Positions 48,873 through 58,627 are shown, numbered from the stretch's first letter. The stretch: 64,000 nt of DNA from Blastocatellia bacterium (GCA_016705245.1 JADIYM010000003.1:248001-312000); one strand, 5' to 3'. Translations and numbers: made by a program. The notes: generated by a model from the sequence alone, not told the origin.

Positions 48873-50036
48873 TCAGCAGCAGTCCGAGCCGGGCTCGCAA
48901 CACTCCGGCCCCGACAGATCCGTCACATGATAATCGAGACCCTTCGTCTCGCGAGCGTCGCGAACTGCGGTTCGGCGGCAGTCGAACTGGGAGGCCTCTT
49001 CGAGCGGGATCTCGTCGTACGGCGCGACGCGGACGACCTGGTCGGCGTACGGCTCGCGTCCGTAGATCCCGAACGTCTTGTCGCACACGGCCATGCGCTT
49101 TCCGCGCTCGAGCACGTGGCCGTCGTCGTCGATCACCTTCTTCCACGGTCCGCGATAGATCACCGCCTGGTTGCGCTCGAGGCACGGTCCCTGCTTGCCC
49201 TTCCAGGCCACGACCGTCACGGAGCGGAACTCGATGCCATCGACGATTCGCCACGGCATCTCGTCGCGCTTGACGACCTCCATTCCGTAGAAGCCGGCGC
49301 GATCGAAGGCTTCGAGAAAGGCGTCCTCCCGGAACGCGCCGGAAATGCACCCCGACCAGAGATCCGTGTCCCGCTGCATTTCGAGCGGGACATCCTCGTC
49401 GCTCACGATGTCCGAGATGGCGACTCGACCACCCCGGCGAACGACCCGGAACATCTCTTCGAAGAGCCGGACCTTGTCCTCGGGGCGCACGAGATTCAGC
49501 ACGCAGTTCGACAGGACTACGTCAACCGAATCGTCGGCTACGAGCGGACGGTCGGCGCGGACTTCTGCGCAGAAGGCCTCGAGTCGCGCAAGATCTGCGG
49601 CCGACCGCACGGGTGTTTCGTCGAGGTACGCATCGACGAGAGACAGATCCAGCCGCAGATCCTGAATGCGTCCCTTGCGAAACTCGACATTGTGAAATCC
49701 GAGGCGATCCCCGATCTCGCCGCGGTACTTCGTCGCAAGTGCGAGCATGTCGTCATTGGCGTCGACGCCGATGACCCGGCCCTCGGATCCGACGATCTGC
49801 GAAGCGATGTAACAGATCTTTCCGCCGCCCGATCCGAGATCGAGCACCGTGTCGCCCTCTCGAACGAACGCGGAAGGATCACCGCAGCCATAGTCTCGCT
49901 CGATGATCTCGTCGGGAATTATCTGCAACAGCCTGGGGTCGTACGAAACGGGGCAGCACAGGGCGACTTCCCGCTCCTGAGCGGCTCGGGCGTAACGGTC
50001 GCGAACGGCGAGCTCGGCGTCGAAGGTAGAGTCCAT
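48873..50036 (-). CDS. arsM: Arsenite S-adenosylmethionine methyltransferase, ArsM-like
   Basis: Methylates arsenite with SAM. The 387-aa product has the SAM-binding motif VLDLGSGGGKICYIASQIVG near residue 64, VIGVDANDDMLALA, and cysteines expected to hold arsenic: CC near residue 28, C in LSNCVLNLV near residue 155 and C in WSGCISGAF near residue 206. The C-terminus ends GPECCEPGSDCC, typical of ArsM-type proteins. The ATG at 50036 has GGAAGG about 10 nt upstream; an in-frame TTG is three codons earlier. It precedes arsS. Confidence 0.88.
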   Translation of the reverse strand: MDSTFDAELAVRDRYARAAQEREVALCCPVSYDPRLLQIIPDEIIERDYGCGDPSAFVREGDTVLDLGSGGGKICYIASQIVGSEGRVIGVDANDDMLALATKYRGEIGDRLGFHNVEFRKGRIQDLRLDLSLVDAYLDETPVRSAADLARLEAFCAEVRADRPLVADDSVDVVLSNCVLNLVRPEDKVRLFEEMFRVVRRGGRVAISDIVSDEDVPLEMQRDTDLWSGCISGAFREDAFLEAFDRAGFYGMEVVKRDEMPWRIVDGIEFRSVTVVAWKGKQGPCLERNQAVIYRGPWKKVIDDDGHVLERGKRMAVCDKTFGIYGREPYADQVVRVAPYDEIPLEEASQFDCRRTAVRDARETKGLDYHVTDLSGPECCEPGSDCC

Positions 50037-50061
50037 GTCGGGCAACCTTCCGGAGTGGATT

Positions 50062-50598
50062 TCAGCTCGTGACGAGGTCCTCGAAATCCTCGAGGTTCGG
50101 GAGCTCTGTCAGGTCGTTGATTCCAAACTGGATCAGGAATTCCTTCGACGTGCCGTACATCATCGGACGTCCAACGACCTTCTTTCGCCCCTTTGCCACG
50201 ATCAGTCGCTTATCGAGGAGGGTCTTGATGGCAGACGACGAGCTGACTCCGCGGATCTCGAGGATCTCCGGAATCGTCACCGGCTGCTTGTAGGCAATCA
50301 CTGCGAGCGTCTCGAGAGCTGCCATCGACAGCTTTGCCGACGGCTGCTGCTTCCTGAATCGCCGGATGTACTCGGAATATTCCGCTCGGGTCGAGAACCG
50401 GTATCCACCGGCGATCTGGCGCAGTTCGATACCTCCAGCCCGCGCGTCGTAGTCGACGCTGAGCGCCTCGAGCGCTTCGCGGACCGCGGCCTCCGGCTCC
50501 TCGGGGAGAATTTCGGCGATCCGCTTGAACGGAATCGGCTCGTCGGCCGTTGCAAAGAGTATCGCTTCGATGATGGGTTTGAGTTCGTCGACCGTCAT
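50062..50598 (-). CDS. scpB: Segregation and condensation protein B
   Basis: Winged-helix kleisin partner that binds ScpA and SMC in chromosome condensation. The 178-aa product has IEAILFATADEPIPFKRIAE near residue 10, LSMAALETLAVIAYKQPVTI near residue 94 and GRPMMYGTSKEFLIQFGIND near residue 143. It overlaps scpA by 4 bp (ATGA). smc is elsewhere. Confidence 0.95.
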   Translation of the reverse strand: MTVDELKPIIEAILFATADEPIPFKRIAEILPEEPEAAVREALEALSVDYDARAGGIELRQIAGGYRFSTRAEYSEYIRRFRKQQPSAKLSMAALETLAVIAYKQPVTIPEILEIRGVSSSSAIKTLLDKRLIVAKGRKKVVGRPMMYGTSKEFLIQFGINDLTELPNLEDFEDLVTS

Positions 50599-51452
50599 TC
50601 GTTCGGGTTGGCTCCGTTCTGTTCGTTCATCGACGGTTCGTCGTCGGACGTCGCTTCCAGGGACTCGGGCTCCGGATCGCGCCTCGTCATCTCGATTTCG
50701 CCGAATGCTTCGGACTGGTGAATCCGCACCTTCAGTTCCTTGACCAGCTCGAGGACCGCGAGGAACGTGATGACGAGCTCACGTCGCGAGCCGGCGCGTT
50801 CGAAGAGGTCGCGGACGTTGATCGTCGGATTGAGCTCGAGCAGCGCCCGGACCTCGTCGAGCTTCTGCGAAAGGGTCACTTCATCGCGGGCGATCTCGAT
50901 CTCGGCCAGGGCCTGGGCCCTGAGCATCGCATCCCGGAAAGCCGTCAGCAGGTCGAAGACACCGGCCGAGACTTCGGCATTAGACTTTTCGTCCTCCGGG
51001 ACGGGACGTGTGAAGACTTCGCCTTCCAGAATGCGCCGCTGATATAGAAAGTCGGCGGCCGTGCGGTAACGCTGATGCTCGAGGAGCCGGTCGACGAGCT
51101 CCTGCCGAGGGTCGTCGATCTCTTCGCCTTCCGCCTCCGCGAATGGGTCGCGCGGCAGCAGCATCTTCGTCTTGATGTGAATGAGCGTGGCGGCCATGAC
51201 GAGGAACTCGCCGGCAACGGCGATGTCGAGCTCTTCCATCAGGCGCAGGTACTCAAGGTACTGCTGGGTGATACGCGCGATCGGGATGTCGTAGATCGAT
51301 ACCTCTTCCTTCCGGATGAGGTAGAGCAGCAGGTCGAGAGGACCGTCGAACGCGTCGAGATGGACGCGGTAGTCTCCGCGACCACCCTCGGGAGGCGCCT
51401 CGGCCACGGCCGTGTCGGCCGCGGTATCGATCGGTTCCTTGCGTTCGGACAT
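50595..51452 (-). CDS. scpA: Segregation and condensation protein A (kleisin)
   Basis: Kleisin that links the SMC heads. The 285-aa product has the N-terminal VHLDAFDGPLDLLLYLIRKE near residue 31 and the helical AGEFLVMAATLIHIKTKMLL at about residues 81-100; the C-terminal winged helix reads ELVITFLAVLELVKELKVRI. An N-terminal acidic extension of about 25 residues is longer than usual. The gene starts 21 bp downstream of the M50 protease stop. Confidence 0.95.
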   Translation of the reverse strand: MSERKEPIDTAADTAVAEAPPEGGRGDYRVHLDAFDGPLDLLLYLIRKEEVSIYDIPIARITQQYLEYLRLMEELDIAVAGEFLVMAATLIHIKTKMLLPRDPFAEAEGEEIDDPRQELVDRLLEHQRYRTAADFLYQRRILEGEVFTRPVPEDEKSNAEVSAGVFDLLTAFRDAMLRAQALAEIEIARDEVTLSQKLDEVRALLELNPTINVRDLFERAGSRRELVITFLAVLELVKELKVRIHQSEAFGEIEMTRRDPEPESLEATSDDEPSMNEQNGANPNE

Positions 51453-51473
51453 CGGGATGTCGGGAGGGAAAGG

Positions 51474-52136
51474 CTACGAAATCAACCGGTTGACGGCCAG
51501 GAGGATCGGATTGAGGACATATCCGAACCCACCGGTGGCCATCGCCGCGATCAAGAGTATGAATCCGTAGGGCCGAAGGTCCGCAAATCCCTCACGCGCA
51601 GACGCCGGAAGGACGGATTCGAGCATGTGCGAGCCGTCGAGTGGAGGAATCGGGAGCAGATTGAAGACCGCGAGCACCACGTTGAGCTGGATGGCGAGGA
51701 TCATGAGCTGCCCGATCGGATACCAGAGCCCGTCTCCCTGTATGACGAGCTCGGCATAGCTCACCACTTGCAGGAGAAGCAGCGTCTTCAGGATCGCAAA
51801 AACGATGAGCGCGATGATGACATTGCTGATCGGACCGGCGGCCGACACCCAGAAGTTCGCCTTGTCCTTCTCACGCCAGTTCATCGGATTGACCGGCACG
51901 GGTTTCGCCCACCCGAATCCGAAGCCGCCGAAGAGCCCCATCAGCGGGAACAGGATCGTGCCGACCGGGTCGATGTGGACGATGGGATTGAGCGAGATGC
52001 GACCCAGAGACCTTCCCGTGTCGTCGCCGAACCGCTCGGACGTCCACGCGTGCGCGGACTCATGAACGGATAGCGAGAACAGGAAGACAATGAAGAAGTT
52101 CAGGACGTAAAGAATGAACTGTGAATCCATCGTCAT
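51474..52136 (-). CDS. Site-2 protease family zinc metalloprotease (M50)
   Basis: Intramembrane metalloprotease of unknown substrate. The 220-aa product has the zinc-binding SLSVHESAHAWTSERFGDDT (HExxH) near residue 22 and the second ligand motif NLLPIPPLDGSH near residue 157, within five or six hydrophobic segments. A short M50 gene next to scpAB is common. The longer upstream frame runs through a palindromic repeat and was rejected, so the start at 52136 (or the ATG at 52130) is used. Confidence 0.92.
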   Translation of the reverse strand: MTMDSQFILYVLNFFIVFLFSLSVHESAHAWTSERFGDDTGRSLGRISLNPIVHIDPVGTILFPLMGLFGGFGFGWAKPVPVNPMNWREKDKANFWVSAAGPISNVIIALIVFAILKTLLLLQVVSYAELVIQGDGLWYPIGQLMILAIQLNVVLAVFNLLPIPPLDGSHMLESVLPASAREGFADLRPYGFILLIAAMATGGFGYVLNPILLAVNRLIS

Positions 52137-52230
52137 GTATCTCTTGACCGGCTGAACCTCGGACAGTAGCACGCGCTTTTCAGGGGTGTCAAACAGGGCC
52201 ATTTTGGGCTTGTGGATGCGTCTTCGAGTC

Positions 52231-52333
52231 TTCCCTGCCTTGCGCCTTCGCGCCTTTGCGCGAAACTCTTCAAGCAATCGAAGATGGTCTCGCAAAGGCG
52301 CAAAGGCGCAAAGGAAGACGCAAAGACGCAAAA
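52231..52333. repeat. Palindromic element, GCGCCTTTGCGC words
   Basis: The arm at 52231-52266 pairs imperfectly with 52286-52317; tandem words GCGCAAAG and GACGCAAA follow to 52333. It lies in the 327-bp gap between the M50 gene and the tRNA; nothing else was recognised there. Confidence 0.85.
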
Positions 52334-52463
52334 TGAGCAGTGAGCCTGCACGAGGCCACGGCCACGGTCCGCACGCGCCATTCGACCTTCATCGTCACGT
52401 GCTCGACCCGCCGTGCCCTACCACTCTCAATCCTCGACACGTATCATTGGTCGGCGTTCAAAC

Positions 52464-52539
52464 GGCCCCTTAGCTCAACGGTCAGAGCAGTGGACTCATA
52501 ATCCATTGGTTGCAGGTTCGAATCCTGCAGGGGCCACCA
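52464..52539 (+). tRNA. tRNA-Ile(CAU), lysidine type
   Basis: A 76-nt cloverleaf: acceptor GGCCCCT pairs with AGGGGCC, D-arm GCTCAACGGTCAGAGC, anticodon loop CTCATAA with anticodon CAU, T-arm GCAGGTTCGAATCCTGC. The 3' CCA is encoded. The body closely resembles E. coli tRNA-Ile2 (GGCCCCTTAGCTC start) rather than initiator or elongator tRNA-Met, so it should be modified by TilS to read AUA codons. Confidence 0.93.
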
Positions 52540-52578
52540 TGTGCCCGAGGACGCACTCCGAAGGAGAACCCAAGCCCC

Positions 52579-53400
52579 ATGGGACGCACCGAGAACCTCA
52601 TCGATCCGCCGCTGACCGAGGCCGACGCCGAAGCCCTCTATGTCTTCTATGACGAGTTCCTCGGCAAGGACGGCAACGACACGATGTCGTTTCTCAAATC
52701 CGTTTCCCTGCTCCGTCGAGGCGACCTTCGCGAATACGTCCACAACTTCGCGATGATGCGGAAGCGAATCGCCGTGATGGTCAAGGAACCGCGCCACAAG
52801 GACCTGCTCCTCAGTTATCCGTCGACGATCAAGCGCGTCCACCAGCTCCTCTGGGAGGGCCAGGAGGCCTACGGCGACGAAGGCCAGACCGTGATGACCA
52901 TCATCGGCTCGCAGGCGCACGACTATCTGGACCAGACCGAGATGTTCCGCGTCGACCTCGACTCGCTGCTGGCCGATTGCCCGTCGATCATCCCGGAAGA
53001 CCGTGCATCGCTCGAACAGGCCCTTGCGGCGGGCCACGGTGCATTCCTCTTCCTCCTCGTCGCGCTTGCCGACCATGTGTTCGTTTCACTGCTGCCGTTC
53101 GACTCTCCACACCCGACAGAAGCCGTCCTTCGCACGCGAACTTTCGTGCAGAAGGCGTTCGGCACGAAGTTCGAAGACCAGATCATCGAGTTTTTCCTCA
53201 TCGGCGGCGGGTACATGCGCGTTTCCGACGGCAAGATCGTGGTCTGCGGCGTGCATCCGGTCTTCGACCCGGTTCTTGCCGACTTTGGACAACCGAGCTC
53301 GGACCGACTCCTCTCGGACTTCATTCGCGGCAAGTATCGTCTGGTAACGAATGCCTTACGGAGCGAGATGCCGGACGCCGATGTCGTCGTGCAAGGCTGA
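52579..53400 (+). CDS. Protein of unknown function
   Basis: A 273-aa soluble protein that I do not recognise. It opens MGRTENLIDPPLTEADAEAL and looks mainly helical; a mid-part LFLLVALADHVFVSLLPFDS (near residue 158) is hydrophobic but too short for a clear membrane span, and the end is EMPDADVVVQG. An AAGGAG run lies about 12 nt upstream. It is followed after 6 bp by a membrane kinase, so it may be a cotranscribed partner or substrate (inference). Confidence 0.65.
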   Translation: MGRTENLIDPPLTEADAEALYVFYDEFLGKDGNDTMSFLKSVSLLRRGDLREYVHNFAMMRKRIAVMVKEPRHKDLLLSYPSTIKRVHQLLWEGQEAYGDEGQTVMTIIGSQAHDYLDQTEMFRVDLDSLLADCPSIIPEDRASLEQALAAGHGAFLFLLVALADHVFVSLLPFDSPHPTEAVLRTRTFVQKAFGTKFEDQIIEFFLIGGGYMRVSDGKIVVCGVHPVFDPVLADFGQPSSDRLLSDFIRGKYRLVTNALRSEMPDADVVVQG

Positions 53401-53406
53401 ACGCAC

Positions 53407-54876
53407 ATGCCAGAAGGCGATTCGCTCATCGGTACCGTCCTTGACGGGAAGTACTCCGTCGACCGGCTGCTGGGCCGGGGCGGAATGGGCGAGGTCTACG
53501 CCGGCACACACGTCGCCCTGAACCGGATCGTTGCGATCAAGGTCCTTCACACGGCGCTGACCGAGAACCGTTCCTTCGTCGCCCGCTTCGAGCGAGAGGC
53601 GCGGACCACGGCGATGCTCGAGCATCCGAACGCGGTTCATGTATACGACTTCGGGACGCTGGCCGACGGCTCTCGATTCCTCGTCATGGAGTACATCGAG
53701 GGCAGCACGCTTCGAGACATCCTGCGTGCGAATCCGACGCTTCCGCCCGGCGTCGCCATCGACCTCGTGTGTCAGGCGGCGGGCGCGGTCAGCGAGGCTC
53801 ACGCCCGAGGCATCATCCACCGGGATCTCAAGCCAGAGAACCTGATGGTTCGTCGGGACGACAGCGGCCGGCTAGTCCTGAAGGTCGTCGATTTCGGACT
53901 TGCGAAGATCCTCGAGAACACGACGTCGCTGCTCACGAACGCTTCCGAGATCATGGGCACGCCGAAGTACATGGCACCCGAGCAGTTCCAGGGCACCACG
54001 GTCGACAGCCGCGCCGACGTCTACGCCCTCGGTTGCGTCCTCTACGAGCTCATTGTGGGCCGGACGCCATACGAAGGGACCATTCTCGAGATCGTCGGCC
54101 AACACGTCTACGCCGAGATTCCGCTGATCTCGAATGGGGAGGGCGGCCTCCCGCCCGGCATCGAGGCAGCAATCCATCGGGCGCTCGCAAAAGACCCGGC
54201 AACTCGCACCCAGTCCGCGGCAACGCTCGCGCTCGAGTTGCAGGAGGCTGCGAAAGGAATCGCTATTGACGCGCAGAGCCTCTTGCTCCCGGAGTTCCCG
54301 GCCGACGTCGGCTCCGAGAGCTCGGGATATTCGGACGTCACCGCCCTGCCCGACGGCTCGGTTGTGAAGGGCGGCGCAACGATGGCTGGCGCCTACGCCG
54401 CGGAATCTGTCGGAACGCCGATTGTGACCGTCGTCGTCGACATTCCGACGCGCCGGCGCGCGTGGCCGATTCCTGCCGCGCTTGGCATTGCCGGAATCGT
54501 CGTGATCTCGGGAATGACTCTTCAGGGGGTGGGAACCCGAGTGGAACCGCTGGCGCCGTCTATGGCCCAGCCCGTCCTCGGGCCCGTGCCATCCCCGGCC
54601 GCGCCGGCTGAAGATCTCACTGCGCCGTCAGTTCCGGAAGCCGAGTCGGACGCACCGACCGCACCCCCGTCGCGACCTCGCGTCACAAACTCGCCCGATT
54701 CGCAGAAGCTCCCCGAGTCGAAGGAGGCAAAGAAAGACAACCGTGGCGTGCTGCCGACCGTCGGAGCAAAGACAAAGGAAGCGGTTGTCGGCACCGGCCG
54801 GCAGGCAAAACGACTCGGAGACAAGATTCGACGCGGCATACCGGGACTGAAACCGAAGAAAAACGACCGCAGATGA
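53407..54876 (+). CDS. Membrane-anchored Ser/Thr protein kinase (PknB type)
   Basis: The 489-aa product has an intact kinase domain at residues 8-275: glycine loop LLGRGGMGEVYAG, lysine in IVAIKVLHTAL, HRDLKPENLMV, VVDFGLAKI and the PKYMAPEQF activation segment. A single hydrophobic helix follows at about residues 349-371 (PIPAALGIAGIVVISGMTLQ). The part after it, presumably outside the membrane, is about 115 residues rich in Pro, Ala and Glu, without PASTA repeats. It is a tandem paralogue of the following gene. Its ligand is unknown. Confidence 0.93.
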   Translation: MPEGDSLIGTVLDGKYSVDRLLGRGGMGEVYAGTHVALNRIVAIKVLHTALTENRSFVARFEREARTTAMLEHPNAVHVYDFGTLADGSRFLVMEYIEGSTLRDILRANPTLPPGVAIDLVCQAAGAVSEAHARGIIHRDLKPENLMVRRDDSGRLVLKVVDFGLAKILENTTSLLTNASEIMGTPKYMAPEQFQGTTVDSRADVYALGCVLYELIVGRTPYEGTILEIVGQHVYAEIPLISNGEGGLPPGIEAAIHRALAKDPATRTQSAATLALELQEAAKGIAIDAQSLLLPEFPADVGSESSGYSDVTALPDGSVVKGGATMAGAYAAESVGTPIVTVVVDIPTRRRAWPIPAALGIAGIVVISGMTLQGVGTRVEPLAPSMAQPVLGPVPSPAAPAEDLTAPSVPEAESDAPTAPPSRPRVTNSPDSQKLPESKEAKKDNRGVLPTVGAKTKEAVVGTGRQAKRLGDKIRRGIPGLKPKKNDRR

Positions 54877-54983
54877 CACAGATCCGGATAGATAGACGCA
54901 GACAGGAAGAATCCTTCGGGTCGGTGTGAATCCGTATTACTTGAGTGATCTGTGGACAGGGCCTGTCAATCCGACTTACGGTC
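54877..54983. repeat. Gap between two kinase genes with an imperfect palindrome
   Basis: CACAGATCCGGAT near the left edge and ATCCG...GATCTGTG near the right edge suggest a loose inverted repeat. No clear promoter or strong ribosome binding site is visible before the next kinase. Confidence 0.35.
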
Positions 54984-56711
54984 ATGGAAACAATGGCATC
55001 GATTGAATCGATCATCGGATCCGTCCTTGACGGAAAGTACAAGGTTGAACGACTGCTCGGGCGCGGTGGGATGGGTGAGGTTTATGCCGGGACGCACCTC
55101 CGCCTCGAGCGCGCCGTCGCGATCAAGGTACTGCACGGCGACCTGAACGATAACGCTTCGTTCGTGGCCCGATTTGCGCGCGAGGCCCGCACCGCCGCAA
55201 AGCTCGAACATCCGAATGCTGTCCACGTCTACGATTTCGGCTCGCTCGCTGACGGTTCTACCTACCTCGTGATGGAGTTCATCGAGGGCGTGACGCTTCG
55301 CGAAGTCCTTCGCGCGAACGGCACCCTCAATCCCGGCGTCGCAATCGACCTCGTGCGCCAGGCTGCCGGTGCGGTCGGCGCCGCCCACGCGCGCGGCATC
55401 GTCCACCGCGACCTGAAACCCGAGAACATGATGGTCCGGCAGGACGAGACCGGGCGACTCGTGCTCAAGGTCGTCGATTTCGGGCTCGCGAAAATGCTCG
55501 AGAACACGACTTCGCAGCTGACGAACAAGTCCGAGCTCATGGGAACGCCAAAATACATGGCGCCCGAGCAGTTCCAGGCAGCGACCGTCGATGGTCGTGC
55601 GGACGTCTATGCGCTTGGCTGCGTCTTGTTCGAACTGCTCTCGGGTCGCACACCGTTCGAGGGCACGTTCATCGAGATCGTCGGGAAACACGTTTACGCC
55701 GACGTGCCGATGGTCGCCGACACGGGCGTCGAGATTCCGGAAGCGATCGAAAGCGTGATCCGGAAGGCGCTCGAAAAGGATCCCGAGAAGCGACTGGCGA
55801 CCGCAGGTGATTTCGTCCGCGAGCTCGACGCTGCGCTTGGAACGACGACGTTCGAGTCAGCCGGAGTGACGATTCCGTTGCGTGAGACCGTGACGGCCAG
55901 TGCCAGGGTCGTCGTCCCCACGCCGGATGAAAGCGATACCCTTCAAGCTCCCGACGGACTCGCCGACGACGACGATCCGCTGCGGACGCGACGGGACCCG
56001 CGGCTTTCCACGCCCGTGAACGGCGGCGAAGTCATCAACCGACCGACGATTGTCGTTCCATCCAGCGCCGACGCAACCGAGTCGATCGGTCGTGCAAAGG
56101 CCACGCGTCCGTCCGGCGATGCGGTCGGGGCAGCTTGGACTATCAGCGATGACGAAACGGCCGTACTTCCGACGCGCGTCATCAGGGTGCCGTCTGTCGC
56201 ATCTCGTCGACGATGGATTCTGCCGGCTGGCGTGGTCATGTCGGCCGTGATCGCGGTTGCGGCGTGGCAAGGTTTGGGAAGCCCGTCCGCGGACCCGGCG
56301 GCGACGAACGCGGCCGCGCCGGTCGCGCCGACCGTCGTCGGGCCAGTCGTTTCAAATGCGGCCCCGGCGTCGAACGATTCGTCAGCCGAGACCGCGGTTC
56401 CAGAGCCCACAGCAGAGACCGAGCCCGACTCGACCGTGCCGGAGGAACCTGCGACGACCTCAGATGGCGCCTCAGTGACCGATGCACCTCGTCCGGCCCG
56501 CCCACCCGCTCCTTCAAGAGCCGCCGCGACGACCGAAGCGCCTGAGCCAGCTCCGGAAGTTCGCGAGATGCGTCCGACTCCGGATCCTCCCGGCGAGGGA
56601 CTGACGCCGGCCGAAAGGCGTCGGCTTCGGAAGATCGCGGATCGGATCGAGCGCGAACGCAGGCGGCGTGAAGCGATTCGACAGCAGGACCCGAATTACC
56701 GGGCGCCTTAG
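54984..56711 (+). CDS. Membrane-anchored Ser/Thr protein kinase, tandem paralogue
   Basis: The 575-aa product (start METMASIESIIGS) has a kinase domain with LLGRGGMGEVYAG, AVAIKVLHGDL, HRDLKPENMMV, VVDFGLAKM and PKYMAPEQF, much like the upstream gene. A long linker of about 120 residues follows, then one hydrophobic helix near residue 408 (RRWILPAGVVMSAVIAVAAW) and a Pro/Ala/Glu-rich tail ending in a basic helix (IADRIERERRRREAIRQQ). The longer upstream frame was rejected. A second in-frame ATG lies three codons later. The paralogues diverge mainly outside the kinase domain. Confidence 0.92.
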   Translation: METMASIESIIGSVLDGKYKVERLLGRGGMGEVYAGTHLRLERAVAIKVLHGDLNDNASFVARFAREARTAAKLEHPNAVHVYDFGSLADGSTYLVMEFIEGVTLREVLRANGTLNPGVAIDLVRQAAGAVGAAHARGIVHRDLKPENMMVRQDETGRLVLKVVDFGLAKMLENTTSQLTNKSELMGTPKYMAPEQFQAATVDGRADVYALGCVLFELLSGRTPFEGTFIEIVGKHVYADVPMVADTGVEIPEAIESVIRKALEKDPEKRLATAGDFVRELDAALGTTTFESAGVTIPLRETVTASARVVVPTPDESDTLQAPDGLADDDDPLRTRRDPRLSTPVNGGEVINRPTIVVPSSADATESIGRAKATRPSGDAVGAAWTISDDETAVLPTRVIRVPSVASRRRWILPAGVVMSAVIAVAAWQGLGSPSADPAATNAAAPVAPTVVGPVVSNAAPASNDSSAETAVPEPTAETEPDSTVPEEPATTSDGASVTDAPRPARPPAPSRAAATTEAPEPAPEVREMRPTPDPPGEGLTPAERRRLRKIADRIERERRRREAIRQQDPNYRAP

Positions 56712-56830
56712 GAAAATCTCGCGCGAAGGCGCAAAGGCGCAAGAGTTGATTCAGTTGGCTGGAAGAATCAGGCAAGTCCTGCCTGAAGCTCTCTTCCTTC
56801 GCGCCTTTGCGCCTTTGCGCGAGATTCTCC
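56711..56830. repeat. Palindromic element, GCGCCTTTGCGC words, between convergent genes
   Basis: Arms at 56711-56745 and 56791-56830 pair around a loop of about 45 nt, with the words GCGCAAAGGCGCAA. It fills exactly the space between the kinase stop and the ptsI stop, so it could terminate both. Confidence 0.9.
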
Positions 56831-58627
56831 TTACCCCCTGAAGAACCCCGGGAACCGTGCCGGCAGTTCCCTCGCCATCAGCTCATCAACATCGCCCGCC
56901 GTCCGGCAACCCAGCGCCTCGTTGGCGATCTCGATGGCCTGTCCTCGATCGAGCGCCGAGATGACGCGCTTGATGAGCCCGATCGACGTCGGCGTCATGC
57001 TGAACCGGTCGTAGCCGAGACCGATGAGCATCGCGACGTGCACCGGATCCGACGCCATCTCTCCGCACACGATGGACGGAATCCCGGCGGCGTTCGACGC
57101 CTCGATCACCCTCCTGAGCGCTCGCAGCACCGCCGGATGGAGCGGGGCGTACATCGGCGCGACGTATTGGTTCGAGCGGTCGACGGCGAGCAGATACTGA
57201 ATGAGGTCGTTCGTACCAATCGAGAAGAAGTCGCACTCAGACGCAAGCTGATCTGCCACGAGCACGGCAGACGGCACTTCAATCATCGCGCCCACGGCGA
57301 TGTGGCGGTCGAACTGCAAGCCTTCGCCATCGAGCTCGGCCATGCAGGCCGCCACGACGGCGCGCGCGGCGCGCAGCTCCTCGACGTGCGCCACCATCGG
57401 AAAGAGAATGCGCACGTTTCCACGCGCGCTCGCCCGAAGTATCGCCCGAACGTGCGTTCGAAAGACGTCCGGGCGATCCGAGGCCAGCCTCAGCGCCCGC
57501 TGCCCGAGCGCGGGATTCTGCTCGACTCGTAGCGCCCGAGCGCGAGTTTGTCGCCGCCCAGGTCGAAGGTCCGAATCGTCGCGCCGTGTTTTCCCGCCGC
57601 GTCGGCAACCTGCTCGAATACCCGGGTCTGATCGTCCTCGCTCGGCAGGGTTGGCAGCGCGTTCAGAAAGAGAAACTCCGAGCGATACAGGCCGATGCCT
57701 CGGGCGCCGTGGCGGCGGACCATGTCGAGCTCGGCCGTCAACTCGACGTTTGCCCGAAGGATGCACAGGTGTCCGTCGGTCGTGCGCGCTCGCGCGGCGG
57801 GCTCATCCATCTCCGCGAGCCGCTGCTGAAGCCCCTGTTGTCTAAGGTACCGCCGGATGACGGGCTTGGACGGACGAACGATCACGCAGCCGTCCGAACC
57901 GTCGACGACGAGTGGCTCGCCCGATGTGACGCGAAGCGCGACGTCCGAGAGTCCGACGACCGCCGGAATGCCGAGCGACCGCGCGATGATTGCCGTGTGG
58001 CTCGTGAATCCGCCGTCGCCCGTCGCAAACCCCAGCACGTGACTCAGGTCGAGCTCAGCGGCGGTCGATGGAGGCAGCGTGTTTGCAACTACGACGACGT
58101 CGTGTTGCAGACGTGCGAGTCCACTCGTGCCGGGACGTCCGGCAAGGGCGCGGATGACGCGGCGGGCGACGTCCTCGATGTCGGAGCCTCGCTCGCGAAG
58201 ATAATCGTCCTTCACCGAGGCGTACACGACGAGCATTCGATCCAGTACGGCCTTCACGGCCCACTCCGCCTTGACCCTTCGCCGATCGGATGACGCGCTC
58301 GACGTCCGCGAGCAGTTCCGAATCGTCGAGCATCAGGAGGTGCGCCTCGAAGAAGTAGGCGTGCCCGCGACCGAGCTCCGCCGCGACGCGTTCCTTGAGC
58401 GCAAGAACCTGCTTGCGGGCTCGGTAGACCGCGCGTGCGAGACGCTCGATTTCCTCCGCAGGATCATCGGCATCGACGTCGGCGGGCAGCCCCGAGGCGA
58501 TGTCGCGCTGATCGAGACGCAGGACGCGTCCGACCGATGCGCCGGAGCTCACGCCAATTCCGTCGACGCGAACGTCGCGAGGCTCGGACGAACCGGGGGC
58601 CGGCGCGAGAATTTCAGAAGAGGGCAT
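56831..58627 (-). CDS. ptsI: Phosphoenolpyruvate-protein phosphotransferase (Enzyme I), two frame breaks
   Basis: Enzyme I takes phosphate from PEP and passes it to HPr. Joined length is about 600 aa. The N-terminal part has IGVSSGASVGRVLRL; the phospho-histidine motif is DGGFTSHTAIIARSLGIPAV; the C-terminal PEP-binding barrel has GIGLYRSEFLFL, IEVPSAVLVADQLA and FFSIGTNDLIQYLLAVDRSN. Frames change near 58277 (one extra G in a run) and near 57525. There is no GAF domain, so it is not the PtsP form. The start overlaps the ptsH stop by 14 bp. Confidence 0.92.

Noticed and set aside
52137..52331. N-terminal extension of the M50 protease frame
   Set aside because: The extension is repeat sequence (AKARRRKAGKTRRR type) and carries no family similarity.
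52464..52539. Reading the CAU-anticodon tRNA as tRNA-Met
   Set aside because: Acceptor and arm sequences follow tRNA-Ile2 (GGCCCCTTAGCTC... pattern), not initiator or elongator tRNA-Met.
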